Shown here piece after piece: positions 22,770 to 35,624 of a DNA stretch of 64,000 nt. The DNA lies in the NCBI GenBank assembly GCA_944989445.1, contig CALYLW010000040.1, positions 447,818 to 511,817 of the forward strand, read 5' to 3'. How positions within the stretch are numbered: position 1 is the stretch's first letter; each line of letters opens with the position of its first letter. The position numbers and the translations under genes were made by a program. Under the pieces are notes generated by a model. The model searched no databases and was not told the DNA's origin. It saw only the letters and a program-made list of their open reading frames with translations. The DNA is from Ampullaceana balthica (Eukaryota; Mollusca; Gastropoda; Lymnaeidae).

Positions 22770-23140
22770 CATATATCTTGTGGACCTGTATGTGATGGCC
22801 AAAGGTCATCTCAAGACATATCTTGTGGACCTGTATGTGATGGCCAAAGGTCATCTCAAGACATATATCTTGTTGACCTGTATGTGATGGCCAAAGGTAA
22901 TCTCAAGACATATATCTTGTGGACCTGTATGTGATGGCCCAAGGTCATCTCAAGACAGACAAATTGTGGACCTGTATGTGATGGCCAAAGGTCATCTCAA
23001 GACAGACAAATTGTGGACCTGTATGTGATGGCCAAAGGTCATCTCAAGACATATATCTTGTTGACCTGTATGTGATGGCCAAAGGTCATCTCAAGACAGA
23101 CAAATTGTGGACCTGTATGTGATGGCCAAAGGTCATCTCA
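22770..23140. repeat. About 45-bp minisatellite, 8 units
   Basis: The unit contains TGGACCTGTATGTGATGGCC then AAAGGTCATCTCAAGACA. Two variants alternate at the 3' side (TATATCTTG and GACAAATTG). Confidence 0.96.
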
Positions 23141-23196
23141 GAGATTACAATATAAATCTTCTCTAGCACAGATTAGTTGTGAAACACTAGAACTTA

Positions 23197-23562
23197 TGTT
23201 ATGTGTGCATCGATCCGTGATGTTATGTGTGCATTGATCCGTGACGCTATGTGTGCATTGATCCGTGACGTTATGTGTGTATTGATCCGTGACGTTATGT
23301 GTGTATTGATCCGTGACGTTATGTGTGCATTGATCCGTGACGTTATGTGTGCATTGATCCATGACGTTATGTGTGCATTGATCCATGACGTTATGTGTGC
23401 ATTGATCCATGACGTTATGTGTGCATTGATCCATGACGTTATGTGTGCATTGATCCATGACGTTATGTGTGCATTGATCCATGACGTTATGTGTGCATTG
23501 ATCCATGACGTTATGTGTGCATTGATCCATGACGTTATGTGTGCATTGATCCATGACGTTAT
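23197..23562. repeat. 24-bp minisatellite, about 15 units
   Basis: The unit contains GTTATGTGTGCATTGATCCA then TGAC. The first half carries CCGTGAC and the second half CCATGAC, showing expansion of a variant. Frames on both strands are open because of the period. Confidence 0.97.
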
Positions 23563-23604
23563 GTATTCCTTGACTCGTGCCAGTTGGCTATTTAAAATGA
23601 TTAA

Positions 23605-25465
23605 AGCTAAATGTTAGCCGCGACTATTTGACTACTCCATTGATGACGTCACACACCTGATAAAGTGACTAAGGCTCAAATTAGCCGCGACTATTTGACT
23701 ACTCCATTGATGGCGTCACACACCTGATAAAGTGACTAAGGCTCAAATTAGCCGAGACTATTTGACTACTCCATTGATGGCGTCACACACCTGATAAAGT
23801 GACTAAGGCTCAAATTAGCCGCGACTATTTGACTACTCCATTGATGGCGTCACACACCTGATAAAGTGACTAAGGCTCAAATTAGCCGCGACTATTTGAC
23901 TACTCCATTGATGGCGTCACACACCTGATAAAGTGACTAAGGCTCAAATTAGCCGCGACTATTTGACTACTCCATTGATGACGTCACACACCTGATAAAG
24001 TGACTAAGGCTCAAATTAGCCGCGACTATTTGACTACTCCATTGATGGCGTCACACACCTGATAAAGTGACTAAGGCTCAAATTAGCCGCGACTATTTGA
24101 CTACTCCATTGATGGCGTCACACACCTGATAAAGTGACTAAGGCTCAAATTAGCCGCGACTATTTGACTACTCCATTGATGGCGTCACACACCTGATAAA
24201 GTGACTAAGGCTCAAATTAGCCGCGACTATTTGACTACTCCATTGATGACGTCACACACCTGATAAAGTGACTAAGGCTCAAATTAGCCGCGACTATTTG
24301 ACTACTCCATTGATGGCGTCACACACCTGATAAAGTGACTAAGGCTCAAATTAGCCGCGACTATTTGACTACTCCATTGATGACGTCACACATATGATAA
24401 AGTGACTAAGGCTCAAATTAGCCGCGACTATTTGAGTACTCCATTGATGACGTCACACACCTGATAAAGTGACTAAGGCTCAAATTAGCCGCGACTATTT
24501 GACTACTCCATTGATGACGTCACACACCTGATAAAGTGACTAAGGCTCAAATTAGCCGCGACTATTTGACTACTCCATTGATGACGTCACACACCTGATA
24601 AAGTGACTAAGGCTCAAATTAGCCGCGACTATTTGACTACTCCATTGATGACGTCACACACCTGATAAAGTGACTAAGGCTCAAATTAGCCGCGACTATT
24701 TGACTACTCCATTGATGACGTCACACACCTGATAAAGTGACTAAGGCTCAAATTAGCCGCGACTATTTGACTACTCCATTGATGACGTCACACTTCTGAT
24801 AAAGTGACTAAGGCTCATATTAGCCGCGACTATTTGACTACTCCATTGATGACGTCACACACCTGATAAAATGACTAAGGCTCAAATTAGCCGCGACTAT
24901 TTGACTACTCCATTGATGACGTCACACACCTGATAAAGTGACTAAGGCTCAAATTAGCCGCGACTATTTGACTACTCCATTGATGGCGTCACACACCTGA
25001 TAAAGTGACTAAGGCTCAAATTAGCCGCGACTATTTGACTACTCCATTGATGGCGTCACACACCTGATAAAGTGACTAAGGCTCAAATTAGCCGCGACTA
25101 TTTGACTACTCCATTGATGACGTCACACACCTGATAAAGTGACTAAGGCTCAAATTAGCCGCGACTATTTGACTACTCCATTGATGACGTCACACACCTG
25201 ATAAAGTGACTAAGGCTCAAATTAGCCGCGACTATTTGACTACTCCATTGATGACGTCACACACCTGATAAAGTGACTAAGGCTCAAATTAGCTGCGACT
25301 ATTTGACTACTCCATTGATGACGTCACACACCTGATAAAGTGACTAAGGCTCAAATTAGCCCGACTATTTGACTACTCCATTGATGACGTCACACACCTG
25401 ATAAAGTGACTAAGGCTCAAATTAGCCGCGACTATTTGACTACTCCATTGATGACATCACACACG
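23605..25465. repeat. 67-bp satellite, 28 units, with CRE-like TGACGTCA
   Basis: The unit includes TTAGCCGCGACTATTTGACT, CTCCATTGATGACGTCACAC and ACCTGATAAAGTGACTAAGG. By eye 28 units occur. 17 carry the palindrome TGACGTCA, 10 carry TGGCGTCA, and the last carries TGACATCA. The variants are clustered, not random: the first eleven units are mostly the G form and the long middle run is all the A form. One unit near 25360 lacks one base. Confidence 0.97.
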
Positions 25466-25777
25466 TGTCATCCTAACTGACATTTGGAAGGCGGCAAAAA
25501 TCCATGCATGTCTATAATATCAAACTATTGCTAAGCAGGTGGTCCTTAGGGTAACCAAACACTTAACAACTTGCGTCCATTCAATTAGCAGCACGGACCT
25601 CAAAGCGTGGATTGCATTATGGTATACATAATTAACACGAGGCTTTGAACTTGATAAAATCGATCTTCTTTTTAAAAGGGTGAACATAGAGACATTTTGT
25701 TTAATATAATGTGAGACCCACTGAGCCGTTCAGTAATTTAGTTATTGCTTATTTAACAATTGCTGTTGTGAGTAAGA
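25466..25777. other. Unannotated spacer
   Basis: No recognisable feature. Confidence 0.5.
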
Positions 25778-25938
25778 GGGGTGGGATTCAGGCAGGGCGG
25801 GTGAAGGTAGGTGAGTGAGGAGGGTGGGATTCAGGCAGGGTGGGTGAGGGTAGGTGAATGAGGGGGGAGGGATTCAGGCAGGGCGCGTGAGGGTAGGTGA
25901 GTGAGGGGGGAGGGATTAAGGCAGGGCGGGTGAGGGTA
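25778..25938. repeat. G-rich tandem repeat of about 45 bp, 3-4 units
   Basis: Units share GGGATTCAGGCAGGGCGGGT and GAGGGTAGGTGAGTGAGG. Confidence 0.9.
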
Positions 25939-26186
25939 GGTTAGATTTTTTATTTTTTATTTGAAAGCGCAGATAGCGAATATTTTAAATTGAGTGTTTT
26001 TAAAAGAAACTTTCCTTTAAAAGAAAAACGACAAAGCAAGGAATTTATTTCATGAAATTCGAAATTCTCCACAAAAAAACAAACAAAAAAAAACCCAATA
26101 AATCAATTCAAAATAAATTAATTTTTAAACCAGAGTTTTGATTTTTTAAAAATTAACTCATTAAATAATTTAAGTTATCTTTTACT

Positions 26187-28335
26187 AGCTGACCCGCTGC
26201 GTAGCATACGCCGCTAATGATTTAGTGACGGGTGAAGACTTCCTGAAAGACACTTGTCAAAATGGGGTGGGTTTGGGCAAACGACTGTGAGTGAATGAAA
26301 AGAAGGAACTCTAGAGAGACCCGCGGCGTATCACCCGTAAAAAATGACGGAAGTGTTCAGCTGAAATCTATTTATTTTGAAAAAATGCATTTTTTTAGGG
26401 CGCCTACGGCGCCCACCTTTTTCAAAATCCCAACTAACTTGTCCTTGTTTGATCAATACGAAATATTAAACTTTCTGAAATGTACACACTTTTGTGACGA
26501 TGCGTGACGAGGGGGAGGGAGGGGGGTTGAAGAAATGTGACGTCACATCAAAAGGGTAACTTTAAATAAAACTTCCACTGAAATATTTGGTGGCTTACAA
26601 TTTATTTAATGAATTTTTTTATTTATTTTTTTTAATCAGGGCTTCTCAATGTGCCGGTCGGTAGGCCATCAGATGCTGGTTGGCGTAAGCTATCAAGAGA
26701 CGAAAATGAAATCTAATTATAATCCTTAAGTTTGAGAACTCACAAGATAACGAATAAAATTGTTACACTGTGTCGTTTGATGTTGACATCAAAGCATTTG
26801 TGATGTAACCGCAGCTCCGTCGGCGAACTTTTTTGCCCGTTATCCCAAATAATACAAGTTTATGTGTGCGTTACCCCCCCCCCACCCCCAGACTCTAGGT
26901 ACTGCTCACATGACTCGGGGATATGGGGGATCGTTGTTAGCCAAAAAAAAATGCTATCGGTGAGTTTTACAAGCATGACAAGTGTCTAAAAATGATCTGA
27001 ATAGGATTATGTGTAGATATTTTAAGTCAAAACGTCACGGAATATCCTTTTTCTTTAAAAAAATGGGGGGGGGTGGAATCTATTTGATAGAATTATAAAC
27101 GTTTTAAGTTTGATATAATTGTTCGGTTGGTTTTTGGTCAAACACCCCTGGCCATTCTAGATATAATGATAAATGAGCCCATTTTAAAGTTGTCAAGTAT
27201 TCATTAACTTTATTTAATGCATCAAATTCTTGACATTGCAATTCGAGATGAGCACAAAACAACTTTTCTTCTTAGCTCAGTTTTGAAGGCATTAATTTTA
27301 AATATCACAGAAAGGATACTTGATACAGTCAAGTCACGTGGATTAAGATTATTGTCACTCGTGTCAATATAAATGAAAGTAGGGTGGATTTAGGTGTCTT
27401 CCTATAGTACGTAGGTAAGAAATCTACATAGTTGTCATATTTTTTAAAAATGCATTTTCTGGAAGGAACCGGTTCAATAATGGGCATATGTTCCAAGCGT
27501 TCACGTACACATGACGTATTTTAATATATGTAGTGGATTGTAGTGGATGTTATGTGTCCCAAATGAGTCTGCATTACCCCCAAGAATTCCTTTTTGACCC
27601 CAGATGAGTTTATTTACCCCTGTTCGCCGACCTCTTTCTTACGGGATGCCCGTCAGTCAATTGAGGGATTTTAAAAAAATACATTTTAAAAATATTATTT
27701 TAAAATATTTTTTTTCTAAACAAAGACGTTAACCGTGATGATTAATAGTCAATGTTTAATTTGTATTCATTAAAATAAAATATAATCTAAGGATGTTAAC
27801 ACAGTTCGTTTTTTGAAGGCCGTTAAACGTTTTGAAAAAAATGCTTCACGCGGGTTACGATATTACAATGTAGATCTTCACTAAATAAATAATAAATACT
27901 TAAATGACAATAAAAGTGATTTGAAACATACTTATTTTCAAATAGAAAATAAGGTTGTTGTTTTTTTTGGAAAAGGGGGGGGGTCAAAGCTTTGTGACGT
28001 ATTTTTAGAGGGGGGGGTCTAACTTTTTGTGACGACGCGTGACGAGGGGGAGGGAGGGGGTCAAAAATCGGCCAAAATCGCGTGACGTCATTTATGGATG
28101 GCCCCTTTTAAGTATTTTATAACTTTTTACATTGTTCCCTTTTTACAAAATTAAAATATCAGCTAAAACAATGACATCATATATTTTATTTTTTTACAGC
28201 GCATATTTAATTTGCACACCTTTTGAAACATTGGTGCAGTAATTTGGTGCGCTGCTTTCTAAAATTAGTATCTGTTGAACATACTTGCAGCTTGTCTCGC
28301 AGGGTCCGACCACGAAGAGAATTATATATATAGAT
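26187..28335. mobile_element. Possible composite repeat region beginning ACTAGCTGACCCGCTGCGTA
   Basis: The start ACTAGCTGACCCGCTGCGTA and the end AATTATATATATAGAT resemble the two ends of common invertebrate dispersed repeats. A related pair (ACTAGAAAATACCCGCTC and ATTATATAGAT) frames 32077-32565. Inside are a hAT-like end (CAGGGCTTCTCAATG at about 26638) and two stretches of the GACGTCAC MITE family (26480-26545 and 27965-28109). No coding frame with a domain was found. Boundaries and class are uncertain. Confidence 0.35.
27965..28109. mobile_element. MITE-like stretch, GGGGCCATCCATAAATGACG family
   Basis: The minus strand from 28109 reads GGGGCCATCCATAAATGACG then TCACGCG, followed by pyrimidine-rich tracts and CGTCACAAA. 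The 26480-26545 segment shares GTGACGATGCGTGACGAGGG-type words. This is the same family as 20141-20418. Confidence 0.55.
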
Positions 28336-28399
28336 TTTTGCCTGAATGAGGCTTTTTTAGCGGGCCTTATAATGACACAGTTTGGACGATAAGCTATCC

Positions 28400-28525
28400 A
28401 TGAGCTACTGACTGAACTGACAAGTGTATTTCATGAGGTGTCCATGACCTAACTGAATGAACTGACCAGTGTATTTCATGAGGTGTCCATGTCCTAACTG
28501 ACTGAACTGACCAGTGTATTTCAGC
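28400..28525. repeat. About 60-bp tandem repeat, 2-3 units
   Basis: Units share CTGAACTGACCAGTGTATTT and CATGAGGTGTCCATG. Confidence 0.93.
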
Positions 28526-29434
28526 AACCAAATTATCATAGAGTTTTTTTCAAATGATGTAAAAAATATCTTCACTTCTTTTCCTTACCATGTACGAATG
28601 TATTTCCTCAAAGTTTTAAACCCTAGCCATCCAGCAAAGCCCGTGAGAGAGGGACATGGTCTAGCCACACACCACCCCAACTCCCAGCCCACACAGCACT
28701 CCCGCTCCCCGCACGCAAATCACCCCCGCTCCCAGCCCGCCCTCTTCTAATCTCGACCACTCAATGTTGACGAGTTGGCCTCACACTACGTTGTGTATCC
28801 ATTGGACGACAATTTGCTTTTTATCCCCGACAACTGCTTAGAGGTAACTAACGAGGAGAGACGTGAGGCTATTGTGGATAATTAGCCATTCTATCCAGTC
28901 TGGATGTGACACTGTGTCAATGTAAGGGATAGTGACGCGTTGTTGCGCATCAATGTTCACTATGCATGATAGTAAATGATCCACTTAGTCTTATGATGTT
29001 ATTGTTAAAGCTGAGCAGTGTAATTAGACTTATGAAAACAATATTAGGATAAGTATTTGAGGTCCCTCAGGAAATTAAGAAAACAAAGGATTTTCCAGAA
29101 AATCTTCGTTTTTAAATATAAAATTAAAGTATTAAACTGATTGTCGCTATTGTGGATGTATGTCACAAACAGTACATTATAGTTAACGGGGTTTAACAGC
29201 TAAACTGAAGTACACAGGTTCACAAACTTGTATAAAATTTAACCACATTCATATATCGGCTAACAATATTTCTATATGAGGTCGTTTGGAAACATTTAAT
29301 ACTTGCAAAAGAAGCACATTTAAAATAACTTTCCTGAAAAATGTCATCTGTGCTATATTTAATTTCTTGAGTTTCATTGTTACTCAAACTAGCAATAATT
29401 GTAACTTTTTGACGTCATATCCCGTGGGCTATAA
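28526..29434. other. Unannotated spacer
   Basis: A plus frame at 28514-28750 is proline/histidine-rich because of CCCAGCCC-like sequence and has no domain. Nothing else was recognised. Confidence 0.45.
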
Positions 29435-30325
29435 TTTGAGTGTCACAAGGACTTATGTAATAAAATAACTTGACTGTCACAAGGACTTATGTAATAAAAT
29501 AACTTGACTGTCACAAGGGCTTATGTAATAAAATAACTTGACGATCACAAGGGCTTATGTAATAAAATAACTTGACGATCACAATGACTTATGTAATAAA
29601 ATAACTTGACGATCACAAGGGCTTATGTAATAAAATAACTTGACGATCACAATGACTTATGTAATAAAATAACTTGACGATCACAAGGGCTTATGTAATA
29701 AAATAACTTGACGATCACAAGGACTTATGTAATAAAATAACTTGACTATTACAACAACTTATGTAATAAAATAACTTCACTATCACATGGACTTATGTAA
29801 TAAAATAATTTGACTGTCACACGGACTTATGTAATAAAATAACTTGACTATCACATGGGCTTATGTAATAAAATAATTTGACTGTCACAAGGACTTATGT
29901 AATAAAATAACTTGACTATCACAAGGACTAATGTAATAAAATAACTTGACTATCACAAGGACTAATGTAATAAAATAACTTGACTATCACATGGGCTTAT
30001 GTAATAAAATAATTTGACTGTCACAAGGACTTATGTAATAAAATAACTTGACTATCACATGGGCTTATGTAATAAAATAATTTGACTGTCACAAGGACTA
30101 ATGTAATAAAATAACTTGACTATCACAAGGACTAATGTAATAAAATAACTTGACTATCATAAGGACTAATATAATAAAATAACTTGACTGTCACAAGGAC
30201 TTATGTAATAAAATAACTTTACTATCACATGGGCTTATGTAATAAAATAACTTGACTGTCACAAGGACTTATGTAATAAAATAACTTGACTGTCACAAGG
30301 ACTTATGTAATACAATAACTTGAAT
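29435..30325. repeat. 34-bp minisatellite, about 26 units
   Basis: The unit contains ACTTATGTAATAAAATAACT then TGACTGTCACAAGG. Variable sites (TGACTGTC/TGACGATC/TGACTATC; AAGGAC/ATGGGC) form multi-unit blocks that recur, so several units were copied together. Confidence 0.97.
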
Positions 30326-30444
30326 TAATTTAGTACTTTTATTTGTAACATCCGAAGTCGACCTAGTGACAGACATGTGTCACACCTACAGATACACACA
30401 TTACCAATCATGTTAACAGTAATGTCAGCATGAACCACCTGGAC

Positions 30445-30575
30445 TGATGTGTACCAATGTGCATCATTGTGTCCTGATGTGTACCAATGTGCACCATTGT
30501 GTACTGATGTGTACCAATTTGCACCATTGTGTACTGATGTGTACCAATGTGCACCATTGTGTACTGATGTGTACT
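30445..30575. repeat. 30-bp minisatellite, about 4.5 units
   Basis: The unit contains TGTGTACTGATGTGTACCAA then TGTGCACCAT. Confidence 0.95.
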
Positions 30576-31060
30576 TTTTATTGTTTACCAATGATTAATG
30601 GAGCGGTGGACCTAGGTGTCATCCACATATCCCAAATAATTCAGTAAATAGCTATTTATATTTTGGACGTACACAAGGCCACAGATGTGAGGTCATAAAT
30701 AATGACCAAACTGACATGGCCGATTGGAAGTACCAGTAGTGCTGCAACAACTGCAATACTTCAACAAATTTAGCATTTTAAAAAATCCGTTTTCACCTTA
30801 TAAGCACCTAGGGATTGTTTTTAAAATGATTTTAATTTTTTGTAAGAATTATATTTTTAAATTTTATTAACAAAATAATATTCCTTTCTTTTAAAATCAA
30901 TGGTTAATTTTTGTTTTTTAAATCCAAGGAAATGAAGGTGCTGTGTAGAAGACAAACTATATGTTCCGACGTCTGTATCTGTGTCCTAAAAGTGTACCAT
31001 TATTTAAAAGGTTGGTGTGTTCTAACACACCTCACTGACATAACACATCAACTCGTCATG
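30576..31060. other. Unannotated AT-rich spacer
   Basis: No gene or repeat was recognised. Confidence 0.5.
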
Positions 31061-31068
31061 TAGAAGAC

Positions 31069-31276
31069 CAGGGGTCTCCAAAATTTTCTGCTAAAGGGCC
31101 GCATTAACTGTCAAACAGCAGTTTGGGGGCTGACTACTAACCCCCACTACTAAGTTTTGTGGTAAACTACAGGTAAAAAATGGAATCTTTTTTGGAGATT
31201 AAAAGGTTTCGAGGGGCTGGATGAGAGGGCCTTGCGGGCCGCATCTGGCTCGCGGGCCGTAGTTTGGAGACCCCTG
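31069..31276. mobile_element. hAT MITE, CAGGGGTCTCCAAA ends (208 bp)
   Basis: The left end is CAGGGGTCTCCAAA, matched inverted by TTTGGAGACCCCTG at the right. Both subterminal regions carry GGGCCGCA-type words. Flanking 8-mers TAGAAGAC (31061-31068) and TAGTAGAC (31277-31284) match at seven of eight. The size and lack of a frame mark it as non-autonomous. Confidence 0.88.
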
Positions 31277-31284
31277 TAGTAGAC

Positions 31285-32076
31285 TAACACACACGGTTGT
31301 GTGTTCCTACACAACTCACAGCAGCTCGTCATGTATTAAGTAGACGTACACAAACGGGATTCTACGTGTGTTTACTCATGAGGTAGTGCTGCCCACCCTA
31401 GTTGCCGCCCCTTGTTGATTTGACTCATTTCCGGCTGTAAACAAAAACTGGTCACATCAGTGCAAACAATGACGGGGGTTTGTAAATTAGGCCTTCAATA
31501 TAGTTGATACTACTCTTGAATGAAACATTTTATATAGATATAATTATGAAAATGATTTCGATTAAAAATAATAGGAGGAATTAAAGAAACTCTAAATAAT
31601 TTGAGACATACCTTTACATCTGACGTATTGTTATTATTATTATTATTATTTTTAACTAGCGAAGTTGCCATTTCAACTTTATAACCCCAATTCGAACTGA
31701 AACACAAAAAAATGTTTTGAAAGAGTGTGTGTGGGGAGGGGGGCGGTAACTATTCGCGGTTCGCTTCTTTCAACGTGAGCATATCTTCAAGGGAAATAAC
31801 TACAAGTATAGGTTGATGAACTTGAAAGCTCTTCAAGTCTCGTACCATTCTATGATCTTTGACCTTTGAACTGTGTCTGTGAATGGCTGTTTGATAGAAT
31901 ACGAAGACACAAAATGTGAAGACTTTTTGAAAATTACTTTTGTTTTGTTATTCTCTATATCTTGATCGTTTTTACAGACTGATTTATGGCGGTCACACAT
32001 TTTTTGTGCGTCAGTTCCAATAGCAGGATCGCAACGTTGAGCGAATGACGTGCAATTGTTGATGTTACAGATTAAA
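31285..32076. other. Unannotated spacer
   Basis: Contains an (ATT)n tract at 31628-31650. No gene was recognised. Confidence 0.5.
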
Positions 32077-32565
32077 AAACTAGAAAATACCCGCTCTTCG
32101 CTTGGCAAACCCCGGATAGCGCCATAAATTATTATTTAAAAAAACAACTAAAAGCACCGTTTAAAAAATTTTAAAAAAAAATGTTTCGACCCAAATAGAA
32201 TAAAAACGCACTTTCAAAGTATTTCTCCGATCCTTTTTTTACATCATGATCCCTTACTCCAGTGTAGTCCCATAGCCCAATATGAGGTTCTACAAAAATG
32301 TCCGCATTCTTAGCCGAGTCCCGTTCCCAACGGAGCTTGTTTAAAGTATAGTAAAGTATAGTAAAGTATAGTAAAGTATAGTAAAGTATAGTAAAGTATA
32401 GTAAAGTATAGTAAAGTATAGTAAAGTATAGTAGGTAAATGAAAATATGAAACGTAGTGTCAATCTTCTTAAGGGATCGAGGATGAAATTTTGGGAGTTT
32501 TAAGATTAGGACGAAATGAAGATTTATACTTTTTTTATAACTTCTCAAATATTATTATTATATAG
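32077..32565. mobile_element. Possible dispersed repeat ACTAGAAAATACCCGCTC...ATTATATAGAT
   Basis: The ends resemble those of 26187-28335. It contains a 10-bp tandem tract (32340-32432). No target duplication was clearly visible and the class is not assigned. Confidence 0.35.
32340..32432. repeat. 10-bp tandem repeat GTAAAGTATA, 9 units
   Basis: A perfect GTAAAGTATA array. The minus strand reads as a repeating LYYTLLYFTI frame. Confidence 0.97.
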
Positions 32566-33229
32566 ATAGCTTTTAAGTAACTTTAAAGATAAGAAATACA
32601 TTTGATGTGTTATAAAACTACACCATCTGTCCATCCCGACTCAAAATTATAAATTAAGAGGTTTTTTGTTTTTGGAAATGTTGTTTCTGTAAACTCTCAA
32701 ACTAAAATGTGTTTCCATCTTTAAATTTGTAACCATCAATTGAAGATTCAAAATCCCAAATAAATTTTTTATTAAAACTAGCAGATAAGAAAAAAAAAGA
32801 TATGTAAAAAGACTTGCAAGTCTGGAAGACTTTGTATAAGAAAATGGTGAGCTTTATTTGATACTTAACTTTCAAAATGATTTTATTTCAAAGTCGGTCT
32901 GATCTCTTGTGTCAGAGCTACTCTCAGAACAGCCTTGCTTGACTAATGTTTCCGCTGGAGCAAACGTTCAATCAGAGTTATTGCCCATGATCCTCTTAGC
33001 AACCTTTGTATGCAGTCTGCCATGAAGGACGCTGTAACTAATCATTTGTTGGTCCAGGAAGCAGACTGAACGGTCAGTATGTTTAAATGGAAGGGATGAC
33101 CTTTGCGTCAAGTTAGTTACGTCATCCTGGCGATAATAACGTGTTTGTTCTCCTCGCCTGCATGTCGTGTTTCTTGTGCAGCTCGTGTGAGATGTGAATC
33201 TTGGGGTAACAGGAATATTCTTGGACTGG
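32566..33229. other. Unannotated spacer
   Basis: A minus frame at 32968-33330 overlaps the following repeat. No domain was recognised. Confidence 0.45.
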
Positions 33230-33400
33230 TCTGTTACCCAGTGAGATGGTAGCCATCTCAACAAATGAAGTGTTACCCAGTGAGATGGTAGCCATCTCAA
33301 CAAATGATTTGTTACTGAGATGGTAGCCATCTCATCAAATGATGTGTTTGTGAGATGGTAGCCATCTCATCAAGTGCTGTGTTAGTGAGATGGCGATGTC
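33230..33400. repeat. GAGATGGTAGCCATCTCA tandem repeat, 4-5 units
   Basis: Units of about 34-47 bp are built round GAGATGGTAGCCATCTC, itself a perfect palindrome (GAGATGGnnnCCATCTC), so each unit can form a hairpin. Confidence 0.9.
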
Positions 33401-33459
33401 ATCAACGATGTGTTATTAGATGTGTCGTAACGATATATAGGTATTATATCTCCATCACA

Positions 33460-34818
33460 CTATATACAACTACTACATACTCCTTATACACTATATACAA
33501 CTACTACATACTCCTTATACACTATATACAACTATTACATACTCCTTATACACTATATACAACTACTACATACTCCTTATACACTATATACAACTACTAC
33601 ATACTCCTTATACACTATATACAACTACTACATACTCCTTATACACTATATACAACTACTACATACTCCTTATACACTATATACAACTACTACATACTCC
33701 TTATACACTATATACAACTACTACATACTCCTTATACACTATATACAACTACTACATACTCCTTATACACTATATACAACTACTACATATTCCTTATACA
33801 CTATATACAACTACTACATCCTCCTTATACACTATATACAACTACTACATACTCCTTATACACTATATACAACTACTACATAATCCTTATACACTATATA
33901 CAACTACTACATACTCCTTATACACTATATACAACTACTACATAATCCTTATACACTATATACAACTACTACATACTCCTTATACACTATATACAACTAC
34001 TACATACTCCTTATACACTATATACAACTACTACATAATCCTTATACACTATATACAACTACTACATAATCCTTATACACTATATACAACTACTACATAA
34101 TCCTTATACACTATATACAACTACTACATACTCCTTATACACTATATACAACTACTACATACTCCTTATACACTATATACAACTACTACATACTCCTTAT
34201 ACACTATATACAACTACTACATACTCCTTTTACACTATATACAATTACTACATAATCCTTATACACTATATACAACTATTACATACTCCTTATACACTAT
34301 ATACAACTACTACATACTCCTTATACACTATATACAACTACTACATACTCCTTATACACTATATACAATTACTACATACTCCTTATACACTATATACAAC
34401 TACTACATACTCCTTATACACTATATACAACTACTACATACTCCTTATACACTATATGCAACTACTACATACTCCTTATACACTATGCACAACTACTACA
34501 TAATCCTTATACACTATACACAACTACTACATACTCCTTATACACTATATACAACTATTACATACTCCTTATACACTACATACAACTACTACATAATCCT
34601 TATACACTATACACAACTACTACATATTCCTTATACACTATATACAACTACTACATACTCTTTATACACTATATACAACTACTACATACTCCTTATACAC
34701 TATATACAACTACTACATACTCTTTATACACTATATACAACTACTACATACTCCTTATACACTATATACAACTACTACATACTCCTTATACACTATATAC
34801 AACTACTACATACTCCTT
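33460..34818. repeat. 31-bp minisatellite, about 44 units
   Basis: The unit contains CTATATACAACTACTACATA then CTCCTTATACA. TAATCC/TACTCC variants are interspersed. At 31 bp it cycles through reading frames, and all three plus frames lack stops for long stretches. Confidence 0.97.
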
Positions 34819-35160
34819 AAATCCCATTCGCGCTCTACTGCCCACATCTTGCACATACATCAAGTTTCCACTACTTATCAATTATATTGAGACTTTCATG
34901 TACGAACATGTATCTAATTAAGTTTAATAACTCTATTAACGAACCCTTACAGTATAGTTTAAGCTAATTAAAATTTTTACTCTGTGGTGATTAAATTAGC
35001 TACTTTTGCTAAATATTTGTACATTATTCGCAGTGTTTAACTTTATTTATAAATACGTTTAATAAAAAAACGGATTGTAATACGGACATCACGTTTTCAC
35101 AACAGCATTTAATTTTATACCGCAACTCATGCCCGACAACAAGAATTAATGATGAAAAAC
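34819..35160. other. Unannotated AT-rich spacer
   Basis: No feature was recognised. Confidence 0.5.
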
Positions 35161-35373
35161 TCTTAGTAACCCCGGCGCTGGTTTAAAAAGCAGCGACCGT
35201 CAAAACAGCGACCGTCAAAATAGCGATCGTCAAAATAGCGACCGTCAAAATAGCGACTGTATCAAAAGAGCGACCGTCAAAATAGCGACTTCAAAATAGC
35301 GACTGTGTCAAAAGAGCGACTGTCATAACAGCGACTTCACCACATAGCTATTCTTGTACAACAGTTCACCTAA

Positions 35374-35442
35374 CACAGTGGTTCCAATCTTTTTTGACAC
35401 ATAGACCCCTTTTCATTGTCTAAACATACCCAAGGACCCCAA
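35374..35442 (+). mobile_element. hAT terminus CAGTGGTTCC (solo)
   Basis: It begins CAGTGGTTCCAATCTTTTTT and then GACCCC words, closely like the minus-strand end at 410-484. No partner end was seen. Confidence 0.55.
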
Positions 35443-35624
35443 GTGAAAAAAACTGCATAAATGCGTAGTAACAAATAAAAACTATAAAAAAAAAGCAACA
35501 TTATGATGAAGTATTTATTGAAATTAAAAAATGTGTCTAAAATAAAATTTAAAACAATTAACTTATGCTATATATACACGCATTCATTCAAATACAAACA
35601 ACTGCTCAGTAAAAATAAAATTTG

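Noticed and set aside
23605..25465. CRISPR array
   Set aside because: Units are contiguous 67-bp tandem repeats without unique spacers, in eukaryotic DNA. The same reasoning applies to every array here.
28514..28750. Proline/histidine-rich small protein
   Set aside because: Low-complexity CCCAGCCC-like sequence, with no conserved domain or supporting context.
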